Notes: a model not told the origin generated them from the sequence alone. DNA of 64,000 nucleotides from JAAYTY01 sp964569245 (GCA_964569245.1 CAZMTK010000005.1:62001-126000); one strand, 5' to 3'; shown: positions 17,532 to 26,602, numbered from the stretch's first letter. Numbers and translations are program-made.

Positions 17532-19151
17532 TCACCTTCGGATACCCAGGCCCGAAGCGGCCAGCCTCTCCAGGTACCCCCCGGGTCCGTGCATGGCTTC
17601 CACATCTGAGGGATCCGGCTCGACAGGCTTCCCCGGCCTCGACAACACGGAAGCCAGTGAGGTGCCTCCTTCGAATCCCCCTTGCCCGGACCTCTCCATC
17701 GCTGCAGCCCCTGCAACGGCCGCTCCGAGAGCGGCACCCGCACTTCCGACAGGTACGACAGTGCGGTTCCAGATGGCGGCTATGCGTCTAAGGACTCCGT
17801 CGCTGACGGAGGCTCCACCTGTCACGAGAAGAGGGATCTGCCCGCACCCAGACAGATGTCCTGCGTGGAGCCATACCGCCCCGAGCGAAGACTCGACTAT
17901 TCCTGCATAGTCGGTTCGGAAGTCCGGGGTGTCGTAGCCGATCCTTGTTGGGCCCGAGGCCGGGGACGGAGGAAGCGACTCGGTTTCGACCTGCCAGATG
18001 AAGATCCTTCCCGAGTTGCCGCAGGGAGTCGTCCGAAGCGCTTCTTCGGATGCCGGATAGTCGTCTCTCGGGAGGCCGTGCATCGTCCTCACGCCGTCCC
18101 ACCTCAGCGCTCCGTTGGTGCGGCAGGCGAAGACGAAAGGCCTGTCCAGTCCGTCGTACATGGCGCTGACCGCGCCCCTGTCGTCCTCGATCCTGCCGTC
18201 CGAGCCCGCCATGAAGACGAAGCTGGACCCAAGGCTGAGCAGCGGGCCTTCGGCCATCACCTTTGCCTGGCAGTTGTCCCCGGAGCCGCACACGACGGCG
18301 CAGGAGCGGTCGAGACCGTACCTCGCCGATACGAACTGGCATGCACGACCCTGAATCGAGAGCGCCGAGGCCAGCGGAGGCAGCTTTCTGCGCAAGGCGG
18401 CAGCCCCGCCGGGAAGGCCGTCAGCCGCTGCCGCGAGCATGAGGCTCGACCACCTCCTTGCGCGGTAGTCCATGAGCGAAGTGCCGCAGGCGTTGCCGTA
18501 GTCCAGCCCGGTATCCGCGCTTCCCGTCATGATGCCGGAGAGAAGGGTGTTCAGGAGCTGCACACGGGAGGTGAAGGCATAGGCGCTCGGATGCGCCTTC
18601 GCCGTCTTCATGAGGCACGGGGCAGAGAAGCGCGGGGGCACGTTCGAGCCAGTGAGCCGGATGGCGGCCCTCTTGCCGCCAGCCTTCCTTCTGAGCCATG
18701 CAGCCTCCTTTGCGGTGCAGGCGGTCCTCCAGATTCGCGCGAACGGTATGCTGAAGAGGTCCGCAAGGACGTCCTGCAGTCGGAGTCCGCGAGGATAGTC
18801 GGCCACCGCCAGCGACTCGAGAAGGACGGGTGCGCTCTCGCCGAGGAGCACGTGTCCGTGCTGCTGGACCGAGAAGTTCACCGCGGCGATCTCCGACATC
18901 GCCCTGCCGGCGTCGGACAGGACCTCCCCTACTCTGTCCAGGATGGCATCGAGTGCGGCGACATAGAGCATCGCGGGCTGGCATGCGTCGCCAGGCTCGG
19001 CTGGAGGAAGAATGAAGCCCTCCCCTAGCCCGAAACCCGACAAAGGGCCGTCGGGCTCGAAGCCGACGGAAAGATCCTCTATGACGATCGTGCGGCGGAA
19101 TGCGTCTATCACGCAGGCGCTGATGCTCTGCGTGCCCAGATCGATCCCCAG
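17532..19151 (-). CDS. xylB: FGGY-family sugar kinase (xylulokinase-like)
   Basis: ATP-dependent carbohydrate kinase with actin-like fold, about 539 residues. The phosphate-1 motif GIDLGTQSISACVID precedes the first canonical start (GTG 19112), so that start would delete the active site. CTG at 19151 gives MGIDLGTQS with GGAG 8 nt upstream and is used here. Other family features are VQQHGHVLL, DYGNACGTSLMDY, VVCGSGDNCQAKVM and the C-terminal PLLVTGGASVSDGVLRRIAA. It follows the isomerase-like gene closely and is followed by a lipoprotein, consistent with a D-xylose or related pentose route. Substrate is inferred from context only. Confidence 0.8.
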   Translation of the reverse strand: MGIDLGTQSISACVIDAFRRTIVIEDLSVGFEPDGPLSGFGLGEGFILPPAEPGDACQPAMLYVAALDAILDRVGEVLSDAGRAMSEIAAVNFSVQQHGHVLLGESAPVLLESLAVADYPRGLRLQDVLADLFSIPFARIWRTACTAKEAAWLRRKAGGKRAAIRLTGSNVPPRFSAPCLMKTAKAHPSAYAFTSRVQLLNTLLSGIMTGSADTGLDYGNACGTSLMDYRARRWSSLMLAAAADGLPGGAAALRRKLPPLASALSIQGRACQFVSARYGLDRSCAVVCGSGDNCQAKVMAEGPLLSLGSSFVFMAGSDGRIEDDRGAVSAMYDGLDRPFVFACRTNGALRWDGVRTMHGLPRDDYPASEEALRTTPCGNSGRIFIWQVETESLPPSPASGPTRIGYDTPDFRTDYAGIVESSLGAVWLHAGHLSGCGQIPLLVTGGASVSDGVLRRIAAIWNRTVVPVGSAGAALGAAVAGAAAMERSGQGGFEGGTSLASVLSRPGKPVEPDPSDVEAMHGPGGYLERLAASGLGIRR

Positions 19152-19182
19152 CGACAGGGCTCCGGGAATTCCGGCACAAGAG

Positions 19183-20328
19183 TCACGAACGACCGGCGTA
19201 CAGCTCCTTGGAGAGCTCGTGGGCCCTGGCGACGGCGTCCCGTACGAGGTCCTCCAGCTCCATGGACCGGCGGGCTGAAGCCAGATCCTGCAGTTTCGCT
19301 CTGGCCAGGAAGCCCGACTCGACCACCCGCATCACAGCCTCCCAGTTGCACACGGACCTCACGACACGGTCGATGCTCTGCTGTTCTGATTCGTAGGGCC
19401 TTGGCTGCATGTCGTGCTCCACCCAGCCGGCGTAGCCGGACTCCGAGAGCATCCCTGCGATTGCGAGCGCCGCAGAACAGGGTGCGACACCGAAGTCGAC
19501 GTCGAACTTCCCCGCTCCGCCCAGGCGCACACCGTCACCGCCCTGGCTGTTGGCGTGGACGTGGACTACGGCGCCCTCCAGAATTGCCGCGGCGTAGTCC
19601 TGCACCAGGTCGAGGCCCGCCATCTCGGTGTGGCCGAACTCGTTGATGAGTCCGAAGCCCGAGACGTCCACTCCGGCCGATCTCAGCCGCCCACGCAGTG
19701 CGAGGACGTCGGAGGAGGTCTGGTAGAGCATGGCGGGGTGTCCCTCGTTGGGCTTGGGTTCCACGCCCACCCTGATGCGAGGGCTGCACTCGCAGGCTTT
19801 TCTCACGAGTGCCGCGATCGCCTCGTCGGCCCACCTGAGCATGTCCGCCAGGAGCGAGGTCGGGATCTCGTATCCCAGCGAGCCGTTCCACACGTCGAAG
19901 ACCGCCGGGCAGTCCCCGAGGGATGCCGGGGCGAGAGGGCCGGCCAGGAGGTCGAGGGCGCGCATGGCGAACTCGCCCGCCGCCTTCCTCTCCCCCGGGT
20001 CGGGCGAGCCGATGCCGCCGTAGGCGAAATGGTAGTGCGCCCCCGGGGAGATCATCGAGAGGAACAGCCCCGAGCCCTTCAGTGCCTCGACCAGCGCGGC
20101 CGCCGTCTTCTCGCACACTTCGCGCTCGTAGTGCACGGCGAGGCCGAGCACGGTGTTCGAGGGGACCCTGGGAGCGATCCTCTCCCGCACAAGGTCGACG
20201 AAGCCCCCGGGTGTCATCCCCTCGAAGCCCGGCCTGATCCCGGAAGGGACGAAGCCGCCCTTCCCCGGATGGAAGGACCACCTGCAGACCGACTGGTACC
20301 TGATCGGGTATCCGCTGCTGTCAGTCAT
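19183..20328 (-). CDS. Xylose-isomerase-like TIM-barrel protein
   Basis: Protein of 381 residues, close to actinobacterial xylose isomerase length. Metal/substrate-type motifs are present: VGVEPKPNEGHPAML (Glu, Lys), INEFGHTEMAGLD (Glu, His), GKFDVDFG (Asp pair) and WVEHDMQPRPYE (Asp). The N-terminal third diverges from classical XylA, and I could not place its catalytic His, so another aldose/ketose substrate is possible. The start is ATG 20328 with GAGGAG at good distance; a GTG at 20337 would sit on top of the SD. The kinase gene lies downstream, giving the isomerase-kinase pair of pentose catabolism. Confidence 0.7.
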   Translation of the reverse strand: MTDSSGYPIRYQSVCRWSFHPGKGGFVPSGIRPGFEGMTPGGFVDLVRERIAPRVPSNTVLGLAVHYEREVCEKTAAALVEALKGSGLFLSMISPGAHYHFAYGGIGSPDPGERKAAGEFAMRALDLLAGPLAPASLGDCPAVFDVWNGSLGYEIPTSLLADMLRWADEAIAALVRKACECSPRIRVGVEPKPNEGHPAMLYQTSSDVLALRGRLRSAGVDVSGFGLINEFGHTEMAGLDLVQDYAAAILEGAVVHVHANSQGGDGVRLGGAGKFDVDFGVAPCSAALAIAGMLSESGYAGWVEHDMQPRPYESEQQSIDRVVRSVCNWEAVMRVVESGFLARAKLQDLASARRSMELEDLVRDAVARAHELSKELYAGRS

Positions 20329-20605
20329 GCCTGTCACTCCTCGGGTGTGATTCCTGCACGGAACTCACATGAGGTCTCGGTGAGCTTCCGGGCAGCGCAT
20401 TCCCGGCTTCATGGCAACATCCCCCTCGCTTGAAGAAAGGAAAGTACCAGATGGAGAACCCGGCGACAACTGGCAGAGGACGCGGGGGATGGGACGCTGC
20501 CGCCCTGTCTGTTGCTTCGCGGGGGGCGCGGAAGGATGTTCCCGGCCTGTGGAGAGGCTGAACGGCCAGGGGATTGTGGCAGGGCTTCAACGATCGGAGG
20601 CTCGC

Positions 20606-21502
20606 ATGTGCTGCGAATCGGGGATCGAGGTGCTGCTCGGGCGCTCCAGCCTGAGGCAGTTCGCCGACAGGTACATCGAGAAGGAGATTCTCGAGCAGGT
20701 GCTCGACGCCGGGGTCCATTCGGCTTCCGGGGGCAACCTGCAACCGTGGAGCGCCATACTGATCCGTGAAACCGAGGCGAGGGCGAAGCTGGCAGGGATG
20801 TGCGGGCAGGAGTTCATGGCGAAGGCGCCCGTCCACCTGCTGTTCTGCCTCGACCTCCACAGGAACGAGACCATCGCCGGGCTGGGGGCCGCGCCTTACA
20901 CGGCGAGGCACTCCTTCAGGCACTTCTGGATATCCTTCCAGGATGTGGTCATCGCGGCGCAGAGCATGTGCACGGCTGCGGACCTGCTGGGGCTGGGCTC
21001 GGTGTACATAGGAACCGTCATGGAGTTCCCAGGCGAGGTCCGGGCCATGTTCGATCTGCCCGAGGGCGTCTATCCCGTGGTGCTCGTGTGCATGGGCTAC
21101 CCGGAGGAAGGCGTCGAGCGAAGGTCTGCGCCGAAGTTCAGGCGAGAGCACCTGGTGCACGACGAGAAGTACAGGGAGCCAGACCGGGAAACCCTCTGGG
21201 CGGACTACCTCGAGCGAGAGGGCGGCAGGCTGACACCGGTCACTCCAGCGAACGAGAAGACGTTCAGGGCCTCCTGCTCGGTGTCGGTGGACGACGCCTT
21301 CGCGATTGCGTGCATGAAGAGGGTGGTGGAGCAGGGCGGCTACAACCCCGTCCAGCGCAGGTTCGGCCTCCACTACCCCGCCGCGGCCATGCCCTGCAAC
21401 AACCTCGACATCGTCGAGCAGATGAGCAAGGCGGGGCTCAGGTTCTTCGAGAAGTGGGAGCGCGAGGACAGGGCGCTGGAGGTGCTGGGCGAGAGGGACT
21501 GA
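20606..21502 (+). CDS. Nitroreductase-family FMN oxidoreductase
   Basis: Protein of 298 residues from ATG 20606, with CGGAGG 5 nt upstream. The N-terminal LLGRSSLRQFADRYIEKEILEQVL and SASGGNLQPWSAILI are the FMN-phosphate-binding start of the nitroreductase fold. FQDVVIAAQSMCTAADLLGLGSVYIG is the conserved helix with a glycine-rich turn, and YPVVLVCMGYPEE is the typical C-terminal strand. It should be a cytoplasmic NAD(P)H-dependent flavoenzyme; the physiological substrate is unknown. The C-terminal 80 residues are longer than in minimal family members. It is divergent from the xylose-type cluster across a 277-nt gap in which I see no clear promoter. Confidence 0.8.
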   Translation: MCCESGIEVLLGRSSLRQFADRYIEKEILEQVLDAGVHSASGGNLQPWSAILIRETEARAKLAGMCGQEFMAKAPVHLLFCLDLHRNETIAGLGAAPYTARHSFRHFWISFQDVVIAAQSMCTAADLLGLGSVYIGTVMEFPGEVRAMFDLPEGVYPVVLVCMGYPEEGVERRSAPKFRREHLVHDEKYREPDRETLWADYLEREGGRLTPVTPANEKTFRASCSVSVDDAFAIACMKRVVEQGGYNPVQRRFGLHYPAAAMPCNNLDIVEQMSKAGLRFFEKWEREDRALEVLGERD

Positions 21503-21532
21503 CCCCGGGAGGCTGAGCAGGGATCGGCAGGA

Positions 21533-21638
21533 TTTCACGCAGAGACGCAAAGGGCGCAAAGAGGCGGATTGAAGGTTGGCTGCAAGCACAGCAGCAGCAG
21601 CACATTCACCACGAAGAGCACGAAGAGCAGGAAGAAGG
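21533..21638. repeat. Short G/A-rich periodic repeat pair in intergenic DNA
   Basis: Two periodic tracts lie in a 274-nt gene-free interval. The first, 21533-21567, is built on an 8-9-nt unit like ACGCAAAGG. The second, 21605-21638, is built on CACGAAGAG (three near copies). Both resemble the 'ACGCAGAGACGCAAAG' and 'CACCACGAAGAGCACGAAG' tracts often seen scattered through environmental bacterial assemblies; that comparison is from memory. A GCA-rich tract (cagcagcagcagcac) lies between them. No coding frame here is credible. Confidence 0.6.
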
Positions 21639-21776
21639 TGGCAGCTCCAGGGTCAGCGACAGGCAGCAAAGCAGCAGCGCGTCGGGGGCAGAACCCGCAG
21701 ATGCCTGCAGGCGGCGCTGCACTCCATTCGCAGGTTCTCCGCCCCGGTGAAGCCCCGGAACCACCTTTGCGGATGA

Positions 21777-22022
21777 TCAGGAGAAGTACACACCGTCGAC
21801 GGTGAGGGTGTACTCGTTCTGGTATGGCCCGAACACTATGTGGATCTTGAACTTGTGTGTGCCGTACTCGATCTCCACATGCCTTCCCGGCTCACCCGAT
21901 TCATCGAATTCCGAAACAGTCGATCCGTTGATGAGGATCGATCCGCTCCCGCTCATCTGGTTCTGGTGTATCTCGACCGAATACTCGCCATCCTTCAACT
22001 TCACGCGCCACTTCTTCTTCAT
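21777..22022 (-). CDS. Small beta-rich hypothetical protein
   Basis: Protein of 81 residues beginning MKKKWRVKLKDGEYSVEI, with GGGGAG upstream of the ATG. It is a run of alternating polar and hydrophobic strands (GSILINGSTV, HVEIEYGTHKFKIHIVFG, YTLTVDGVYFS), suggesting a small beta-sandwich. There is no signal peptide. It lies 46 nt downstream of the HEWGV-protein gene on the same strand and is probably co-transcribed. I do not recognise the family. Confidence 0.65.
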   Translation of the reverse strand: MKKKWRVKLKDGEYSVEIHQNQMSGSGSILINGSTVSEFDESGEPGRHVEIEYGTHKFKIHIVFGPYQNEYTLTVDGVYFS

Positions 22023-22068
22023 CTCTCCCCGCTCCCGCAGATGTCCGGGGCTTCCCTGTCCAGCAGTA

Positions 22069-22992
22069 TCAGATCGGAATCATGCCCAGGAAGAACCTGT
22101 GCTGCTCGACCGGAAGGCCCTGGTCGCTCTCCACCCTGATCAAGCTGATCTCCTCCACCACCGGCTGAAGCACCGCGAAGACGAGGAGACTGCGCCCCCG
22201 CCAGTCCCCGTAGTATATCCACGGCTCCCACGTGGCCCACAGGGCCCTGACCTCTTCGTCCGTGAGGATGCCCGAAGCCCAGCCCCTGACTGTGTCGAAG
22301 GCCGCTTCGCAGGACTTGTCCACCTCTGGCAGCGGGAGGCTTTCGTCGCACGAAGACTGGTCCGCTCCGCAGGTCTTCGCCACGCACGTGATCACGCCGT
22401 TGTCCAGTCGGCGGAACTCCAGGTACTCGAAGGCCGTCTCCTCGAGCGGCATTCCCGGTTCTTCGAAGCCGTGAAGCGGAATCGGGAAACCGGTGTCCGT
22501 GAAGTCCACCTCGTAGTAGAGGAAACTGTCGGAGAAGCCGTCGGAGGGCCTGGTGACGCGGTTGGGGCCCTCGATCCTCCAGAGGTCCAGCGCCCAGTCG
22601 AAACCCGGAATGGTGACGTCGGCGAGGCTCGTCCTGTCATCCGCCGGGAGGCCGTCGTCGACCGGAGCGATGACTTCGATGCCTGTCCAGCGGATCATCG
22701 AGCCCAGTCCGCCCCCGTTCCAGAGCGGGCCGCCCCGAACATCCGGCTCCGGGTAGCAACCGGAGATCCTGCCGAGAGAGCCGACCGTCACTTCACCCGT
22801 GAACGGCGCCCCGTGGAAGTAGAGCACCGGCGCATCGACCGTGACCGGGGCCAGCCAGGGGGCCCCGGCCGAGCACAGGACCCTGACCGAGTCGCCGGAA
22901 TAGAGCACAACGCCCCACTCGTGCAGGTCAATCGCGTCACGAGCTGCACCAGAGGCTGCGAGGCAGGCGAGAACGAAAACGGCAGAATGCAA
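22069..22992 (-). CDS. Secreted HEWGV-family protein, copy 1
   Basis: Protein of 307 residues with signal peptide (MHSAVFVLACLAASGAAR). The mature N-terminus has LHEWGVVLYSGD, then APVLYFHG, GRISGCYPEPD, SDSFLYYEVDFTDTGFPIPL, VRGWASGILTDEEVRALWATWEP, and ends HRFFLGMIPI. The protein at 28497-29483 shares the same motifs in the same order, so the two are paralogues. 'HEWGT'-type secreted proteins occur in planctomycetes and myxobacteria and are uncharacterised. Paired cysteines (CVAKTCG, SSCDES, KSCEA) suggest disulfides. Function unknown. Confidence 0.75.
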   Translation of the reverse strand: MHSAVFVLACLAASGAARDAIDLHEWGVVLYSGDSVRVLCSAGAPWLAPVTVDAPVLYFHGAPFTGEVTVGSLGRISGCYPEPDVRGGPLWNGGGLGSMIRWTGIEVIAPVDDGLPADDRTSLADVTIPGFDWALDLWRIEGPNRVTRPSDGFSDSFLYYEVDFTDTGFPIPLHGFEEPGMPLEETAFEYLEFRRLDNGVITCVAKTCGADQSSCDESLPLPEVDKSCEAAFDTVRGWASGILTDEEVRALWATWEPWIYYGDWRGRSLLVFAVLQPVVEEISLIRVESDQGLPVEQHRFFLGMIPI

Positions 22993-23218
22993 TTCCGGCC
23001 TCCCTTGGGGATTATGCCCGAAGATGCTGCAAGAGCGTCACAGCGGCCATGCTGCGGAGGTTGTCACGGAGACGGAGCCGGGGGATTCAGGCAGTCCGGG
23101 ACTTGATCGGCTGCGGATCGATGCATGACCATGGCTTCGCGGGCGTCTGGCCGCGAGCGATGCAGGCCGTTAGAGTCTCTCTCCAATGTCTTCCGATGCG
23201 GCCAACGGAGGTTCACAA

Positions 23219-25405
23219 GTGGCTACCATGACACGTCCGACCATCATGCTGCTGATAGCCTGCCTGCCCATCCCGGTACAGGCCGGGCTCGACTACCCCG
23301 ATGCTCCTCGGTGCGACCAGGTTGACGACTTCTTCGGAACGCCGGTGCCCGACCCGTACCGCTGGCTGGAGGATCTGGACTCGCCCGAGACCCGGGAGTG
23401 GATCGCCGCACAGAACGCTCTCACAGAGAGCTTCCTCTCGGCGATCCCGGAGAGGGGCTCGCTGAGAACCAGGATCCGCGAGCTTTTCGACTACGAGAGC
23501 TTCACGCTCCCCTACAGGCGCGGCGACCTCTACTTCTTCAGCGTGAACAGCGGTCTCCAGGAGCACTACGTGTTCTGCTGCAGCGACAGCCCCGGCGGAG
23601 AGCCCAGAGTGCTCATCGACCCGAACCTCCTCCCCCCGGAGCGGCACCTCTCCCTTGCGGGCACCAGCGTGAGCCATGACGGAGAATACCTTGCGTGGGG
23701 GCTCAGCTCGAGCGGTTCCGACTGGTCGGACTGGTACGTGACCGACATAGAGACAGGTGAGATGCTCGAGGACACGATCCGCTGGACCAAGGCGGGATGG
23801 GTCGCCTGGAACGCCGACGACACCGGCTTCTACTACAGCACCCCCCCACCGCCCCTGCCGGGAGAGGAGTACACAGCCCTCACAGAGGCCGAGAAGGTCT
23901 ATCTCCATCTGCTGGGCACCCCGCAGGAGGAGGACAGCCTGGTATTCGAGTGCCCCGGCAGGCCCGAGCTCTTCCCCTCGGCGTACCTCACGGATGACGA
24001 GCGGTATCTGGTGATCGACGTGTACGACGGAAGCACGCTCGACCACAACTACATCTACTACATCGACCTGTCCCTGCCCCCCTCGGAGAGGGTCACCGAG
24101 GAGCTGGTGGGAAGGCTCGAAGCAACCTACAGCTTCGTCGGGAACGCTGACAGCACTTTCTACATCTGGACGAACCTCGGCGCGCCCAACGGGATGCTGG
24201 TGGCCATAGACCTCGAGTACCCGGATCCGGAGTGCTGGCGGGAAGTGGTCCCGGAACGCACGGAAGTGCTGGAGGGCGTGTCGCTGCTGAACGGCTCCAG
24301 GACGCTCGTCCTCCAGTACTCCAGGGACGCCTGCTCGCTGGTGGAGATCTGGAGCACTGACGGCGTCTTCGAGCGGGAGATCCCGCTTCCGGACCGCGGA
24401 TCAGCCTGGGGCTTCGGCGGCAGGCAGGAGGACACCGAGACCTTCTACCAGTTCACCTCGTTCCTCTACCCGGAGGTCATATACCGGTACGACTTCGCGA
24501 CAGGGGAGAGCGAGGAGGTCCGCAGGCCGGACATCGATGCCGACCTCTCCAGGTTCGAGAGCAGGCAGGTGTTCTACGAGAGCTACGACGGAACCATGGT
24601 GCCGATGTTCCTGGTGTACCCGCGCGACATGGCGCTCGACGGCGCCAACCCAGCCCTCATGACCGGCTACGGGGGATTCGGCATACCTATGAGCCCGTAT
24701 TTCAACCCCTCGACGATCCTTTGGCTGGAGCAGGGCGGGGTGTTCGCGATGCCCTGCATCAGGGGCGGCGGGGAGTACGGCGAGGAGTGGCACCTCGCCG
24801 GAGTGGGAGCGAACCGCGAGAACACCTACGACGACTTCGCGGCCGCCGCCGAGTACCTGATCGCCGAGGGCTACACCTCCACACCCTGGCTGGGCATCGA
24901 GGGCGCCTCGAACGGCGGCACGCTGATCGGCGCCTGTCTCAACAGGAGGCCCGACCTGTACGGCGCCGCGGTACCCCAGATGGGAGTGATGGACCAGCTC
25001 CGCTTCCACCTCTTCACCTACGGCTGGTCTTGGACCCCGGAGTACGGCGACCCGGAGGACCCGGAGGATTTCGAGTTCCTGTACAGGCTCTCGCCCTACC
25101 ACAACATCAGGGACGGGGTCGAGTACCCGGCCGTGCTGGTCACAACGGCCGACCACGACGACAGGGTCGTTCCCGGGCACAGCTTCAAGTACGCAGCGCG
25201 GCTGCAGGCGGCACAGGCGGGCGAAGCGCCAGTCCTGATAGCTGTCTACCCCGAGTCCGGCCACGGAGGGGCTGTCGGGCTCGCCGAGGCGCTGGAGAGG
25301 TCGGCGGATGTGTACGCCTTCCTGCTCGCGGTGCTCGGGGGGGATCAGAGGGCATCGGACGGATGCGGCGGAAGCGGTGGAGCGACTGCGCCTGCATCGG
25401 ACTGA
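23219..25405 (+). CDS. Secreted prolyl oligopeptidase (S9A)
   Basis: Serine peptidase of 728 residues. GTG 23219 is chosen because GGAGG (23207-23211) lies 7 nt upstream; it yields a signal peptide (TIMLLIACLPIPVQA). The N-terminal family motif PDPYRWLEDLDSPETREWI is present, then a seven-bladed propeller region. The C-terminal alpha/beta-hydrolase contains GYGGFGIPMSP, Ser564 in GASNGG, Asp647 in TTADHDDRVVPGHSFKYAA and His682 in ESGHGG. The triad is complete, so it should cleave short proline-containing peptides, here in the periplasm or outside. An acidic bias suits export. It is a single gene, convergent with the exchanger. Confidence 0.93.
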   Translation: MATMTRPTIMLLIACLPIPVQAGLDYPDAPRCDQVDDFFGTPVPDPYRWLEDLDSPETREWIAAQNALTESFLSAIPERGSLRTRIRELFDYESFTLPYRRGDLYFFSVNSGLQEHYVFCCSDSPGGEPRVLIDPNLLPPERHLSLAGTSVSHDGEYLAWGLSSSGSDWSDWYVTDIETGEMLEDTIRWTKAGWVAWNADDTGFYYSTPPPPLPGEEYTALTEAEKVYLHLLGTPQEEDSLVFECPGRPELFPSAYLTDDERYLVIDVYDGSTLDHNYIYYIDLSLPPSERVTEELVGRLEATYSFVGNADSTFYIWTNLGAPNGMLVAIDLEYPDPECWREVVPERTEVLEGVSLLNGSRTLVLQYSRDACSLVEIWSTDGVFEREIPLPDRGSAWGFGGRQEDTETFYQFTSFLYPEVIYRYDFATGESEEVRRPDIDADLSRFESRQVFYESYDGTMVPMFLVYPRDMALDGANPALMTGYGGFGIPMSPYFNPSTILWLEQGGVFAMPCIRGGGEYGEEWHLAGVGANRENTYDDFAAAAEYLIAEGYTSTPWLGIEGASNGGTLIGACLNRRPDLYGAAVPQMGVMDQLRFHLFTYGWSWTPEYGDPEDPEDFEFLYRLSPYHNIRDGVEYPAVLVTTADHDDRVVPGHSFKYAARLQAAQAGEAPVLIAVYPESGHGGAVGLAEALERSADVYAFLLAVLGGDQRASDGCGGSGGATAPASD

Positions 25406-25461
25406 AGGCGGGGCTCACCTGCCGGCGGCACGGGGAGGTCTGCTCGATGCCGGGCAGCCTC

Positions 25462-26445
25462 CTAGAACCCGAGGACGCTCTCGATCGAGGGAAGCTCCGT
25501 CAGCTGGCTGAGCGCGAACACGAAGTAGAACACCAGCAGGCCGGCGGCCTCGAGGCGCTTCAGCTTCAGATCGCTTGTCACGAAGATCTGGATCACGACG
25601 GCGGCGAGCACGAGGAACGGCATCGCGAACCTGGTCATTCCCTCTGCAACCTCGATGGGCTTTATCAGGCAGCAGATGCCCAGCACCACGAGCTGGGTGA
25701 AGATGTTCGACGCGTAAACTTCACCGATGGTCACGTCAGCCTTCTTCTTGAACGTGGCGGACAGGCTTATGGCAAGCTCGGGCAGGCTCGTCCCGAAGGC
25801 GAAGAGAACAACCCCCATCGCGATCGCGGGGATGCCCATCGCCGTACCGAGCGTGGTCCCCGAATCCACCGCCAGCCTTGAACTGCCGACCACGCCGACA
25901 ATCCCCACGAGCACCAGGAGGACTGCAATCGCCAGGCGGCTGCGCTTCCGAGCGAAGTCGGCCACGGGGAACTCCACGCTCTCGTGCGCCTTCCTGAGGA
26001 CGCTGATGACGTAAGGGACATAGACGAGGATCAGCATCATGCCGTCAGAGCGCGACAGGACCCCGTCGAGGCTCATGAGCATCACCAGGGAGGACGACAG
26101 GATCATCCAGCTCGACTCGCGCTCCTGCACCTCCCGGTGCACGTCGATGGGCCTGAACATCACGCACACCGCGGTCACGAAGGTCAGCGTCACGAAGTTC
26201 GACCCGATGATGTTGCCGACCGAGATATCCGAGGCCCCCCTGGCTATGGCGAAGGCCGACACTGTCAGCTCGGGCAGGCTCGAGAGCACGCTGATCCCGA
26301 GTATGGTGATCACCAGCTCCTTGACATGGAAGGCTCTCGCCAGGGGCCCGATGTTTCTTATGACCAGCTCGGAGCTGCCCCAGAGCACCAGCAGACTGGT
26401 CACGAACAACGCTATCGATCCGGCCAATCGAACCCTCCAGTGCAT
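25462..26445 (-). CDS. Ca2+/Na+ (CaCA family) antiporter
   Basis: Integral membrane cation exchanger of 327 residues with about ten hydrophobic spans. The two inverted alpha-repeats are clear: GISVLSSLPELTVSAFA...GNIIGSNFVTL and AFGTSLPELAISLSA...GEVYASNIFTQL. Each holds the conserved glutamate in 'S.PEL' and the Asn of 'SN'. A polar loop (RKAHESVEFPVADFARKRSR) lies between halves. This is the YrbG/CaxA-type bacterial form without a large cytoplasmic domain. Ion preference (Na+ or H+, Ca2+) cannot be read from sequence. Confidence 0.9.
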   Translation of the reverse strand: MHWRVRLAGSIALFVTSLLVLWGSSELVIRNIGPLARAFHVKELVITILGISVLSSLPELTVSAFAIARGASDISVGNIIGSNFVTLTFVTAVCVMFRPIDVHREVQERESSWMILSSSLVMLMSLDGVLSRSDGMMLILVYVPYVISVLRKAHESVEFPVADFARKRSRLAIAVLLVLVGIVGVVGSSRLAVDSGTTLGTAMGIPAIAMGVVLFAFGTSLPELAISLSATFKKKADVTIGEVYASNIFTQLVVLGICCLIKPIEVAEGMTRFAMPFLVLAAVVIQIFVTSDLKLKRLEAAGLLVFYFVFALSQLTELPSIESVLGF

Positions 26446-26574
26446 GAGCCGTTGTACTCTAACGGAAATGAGGCGGCAGGGCGACCCCCTGCCGCTCTTC
26501 AGGCGGGTGCGGGCCTTCGACTGGAGGCGTGTACCGCCACCGCTCGCATCGCGGGGCCGGAGATGGCGGAGGGG

Positions 26575-26602
26575 CTGACATTTCTATACCGACCGGTATA
26601 TT
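26575..26602 (+). promoter_or_regulatory. Strong promoter with TetR-type operator in its spacer
   Basis: CTGACA (26575-26580) and TATATT (26597-26602) are 16 nt apart, a good sigma-70 promoter pair. TATACCG-AC-CGGTATA (26585-26600), an exact 7-bp inverted repeat, fills the spacer and overlaps the -10. The layout and the 'ACCGACCGGT' core resemble operators of TetR-family repressors. It would drive the metallopeptidase gene starting at 26715, with a leader of about 100 nt. No TetR gene is in the window. Confidence 0.6.
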
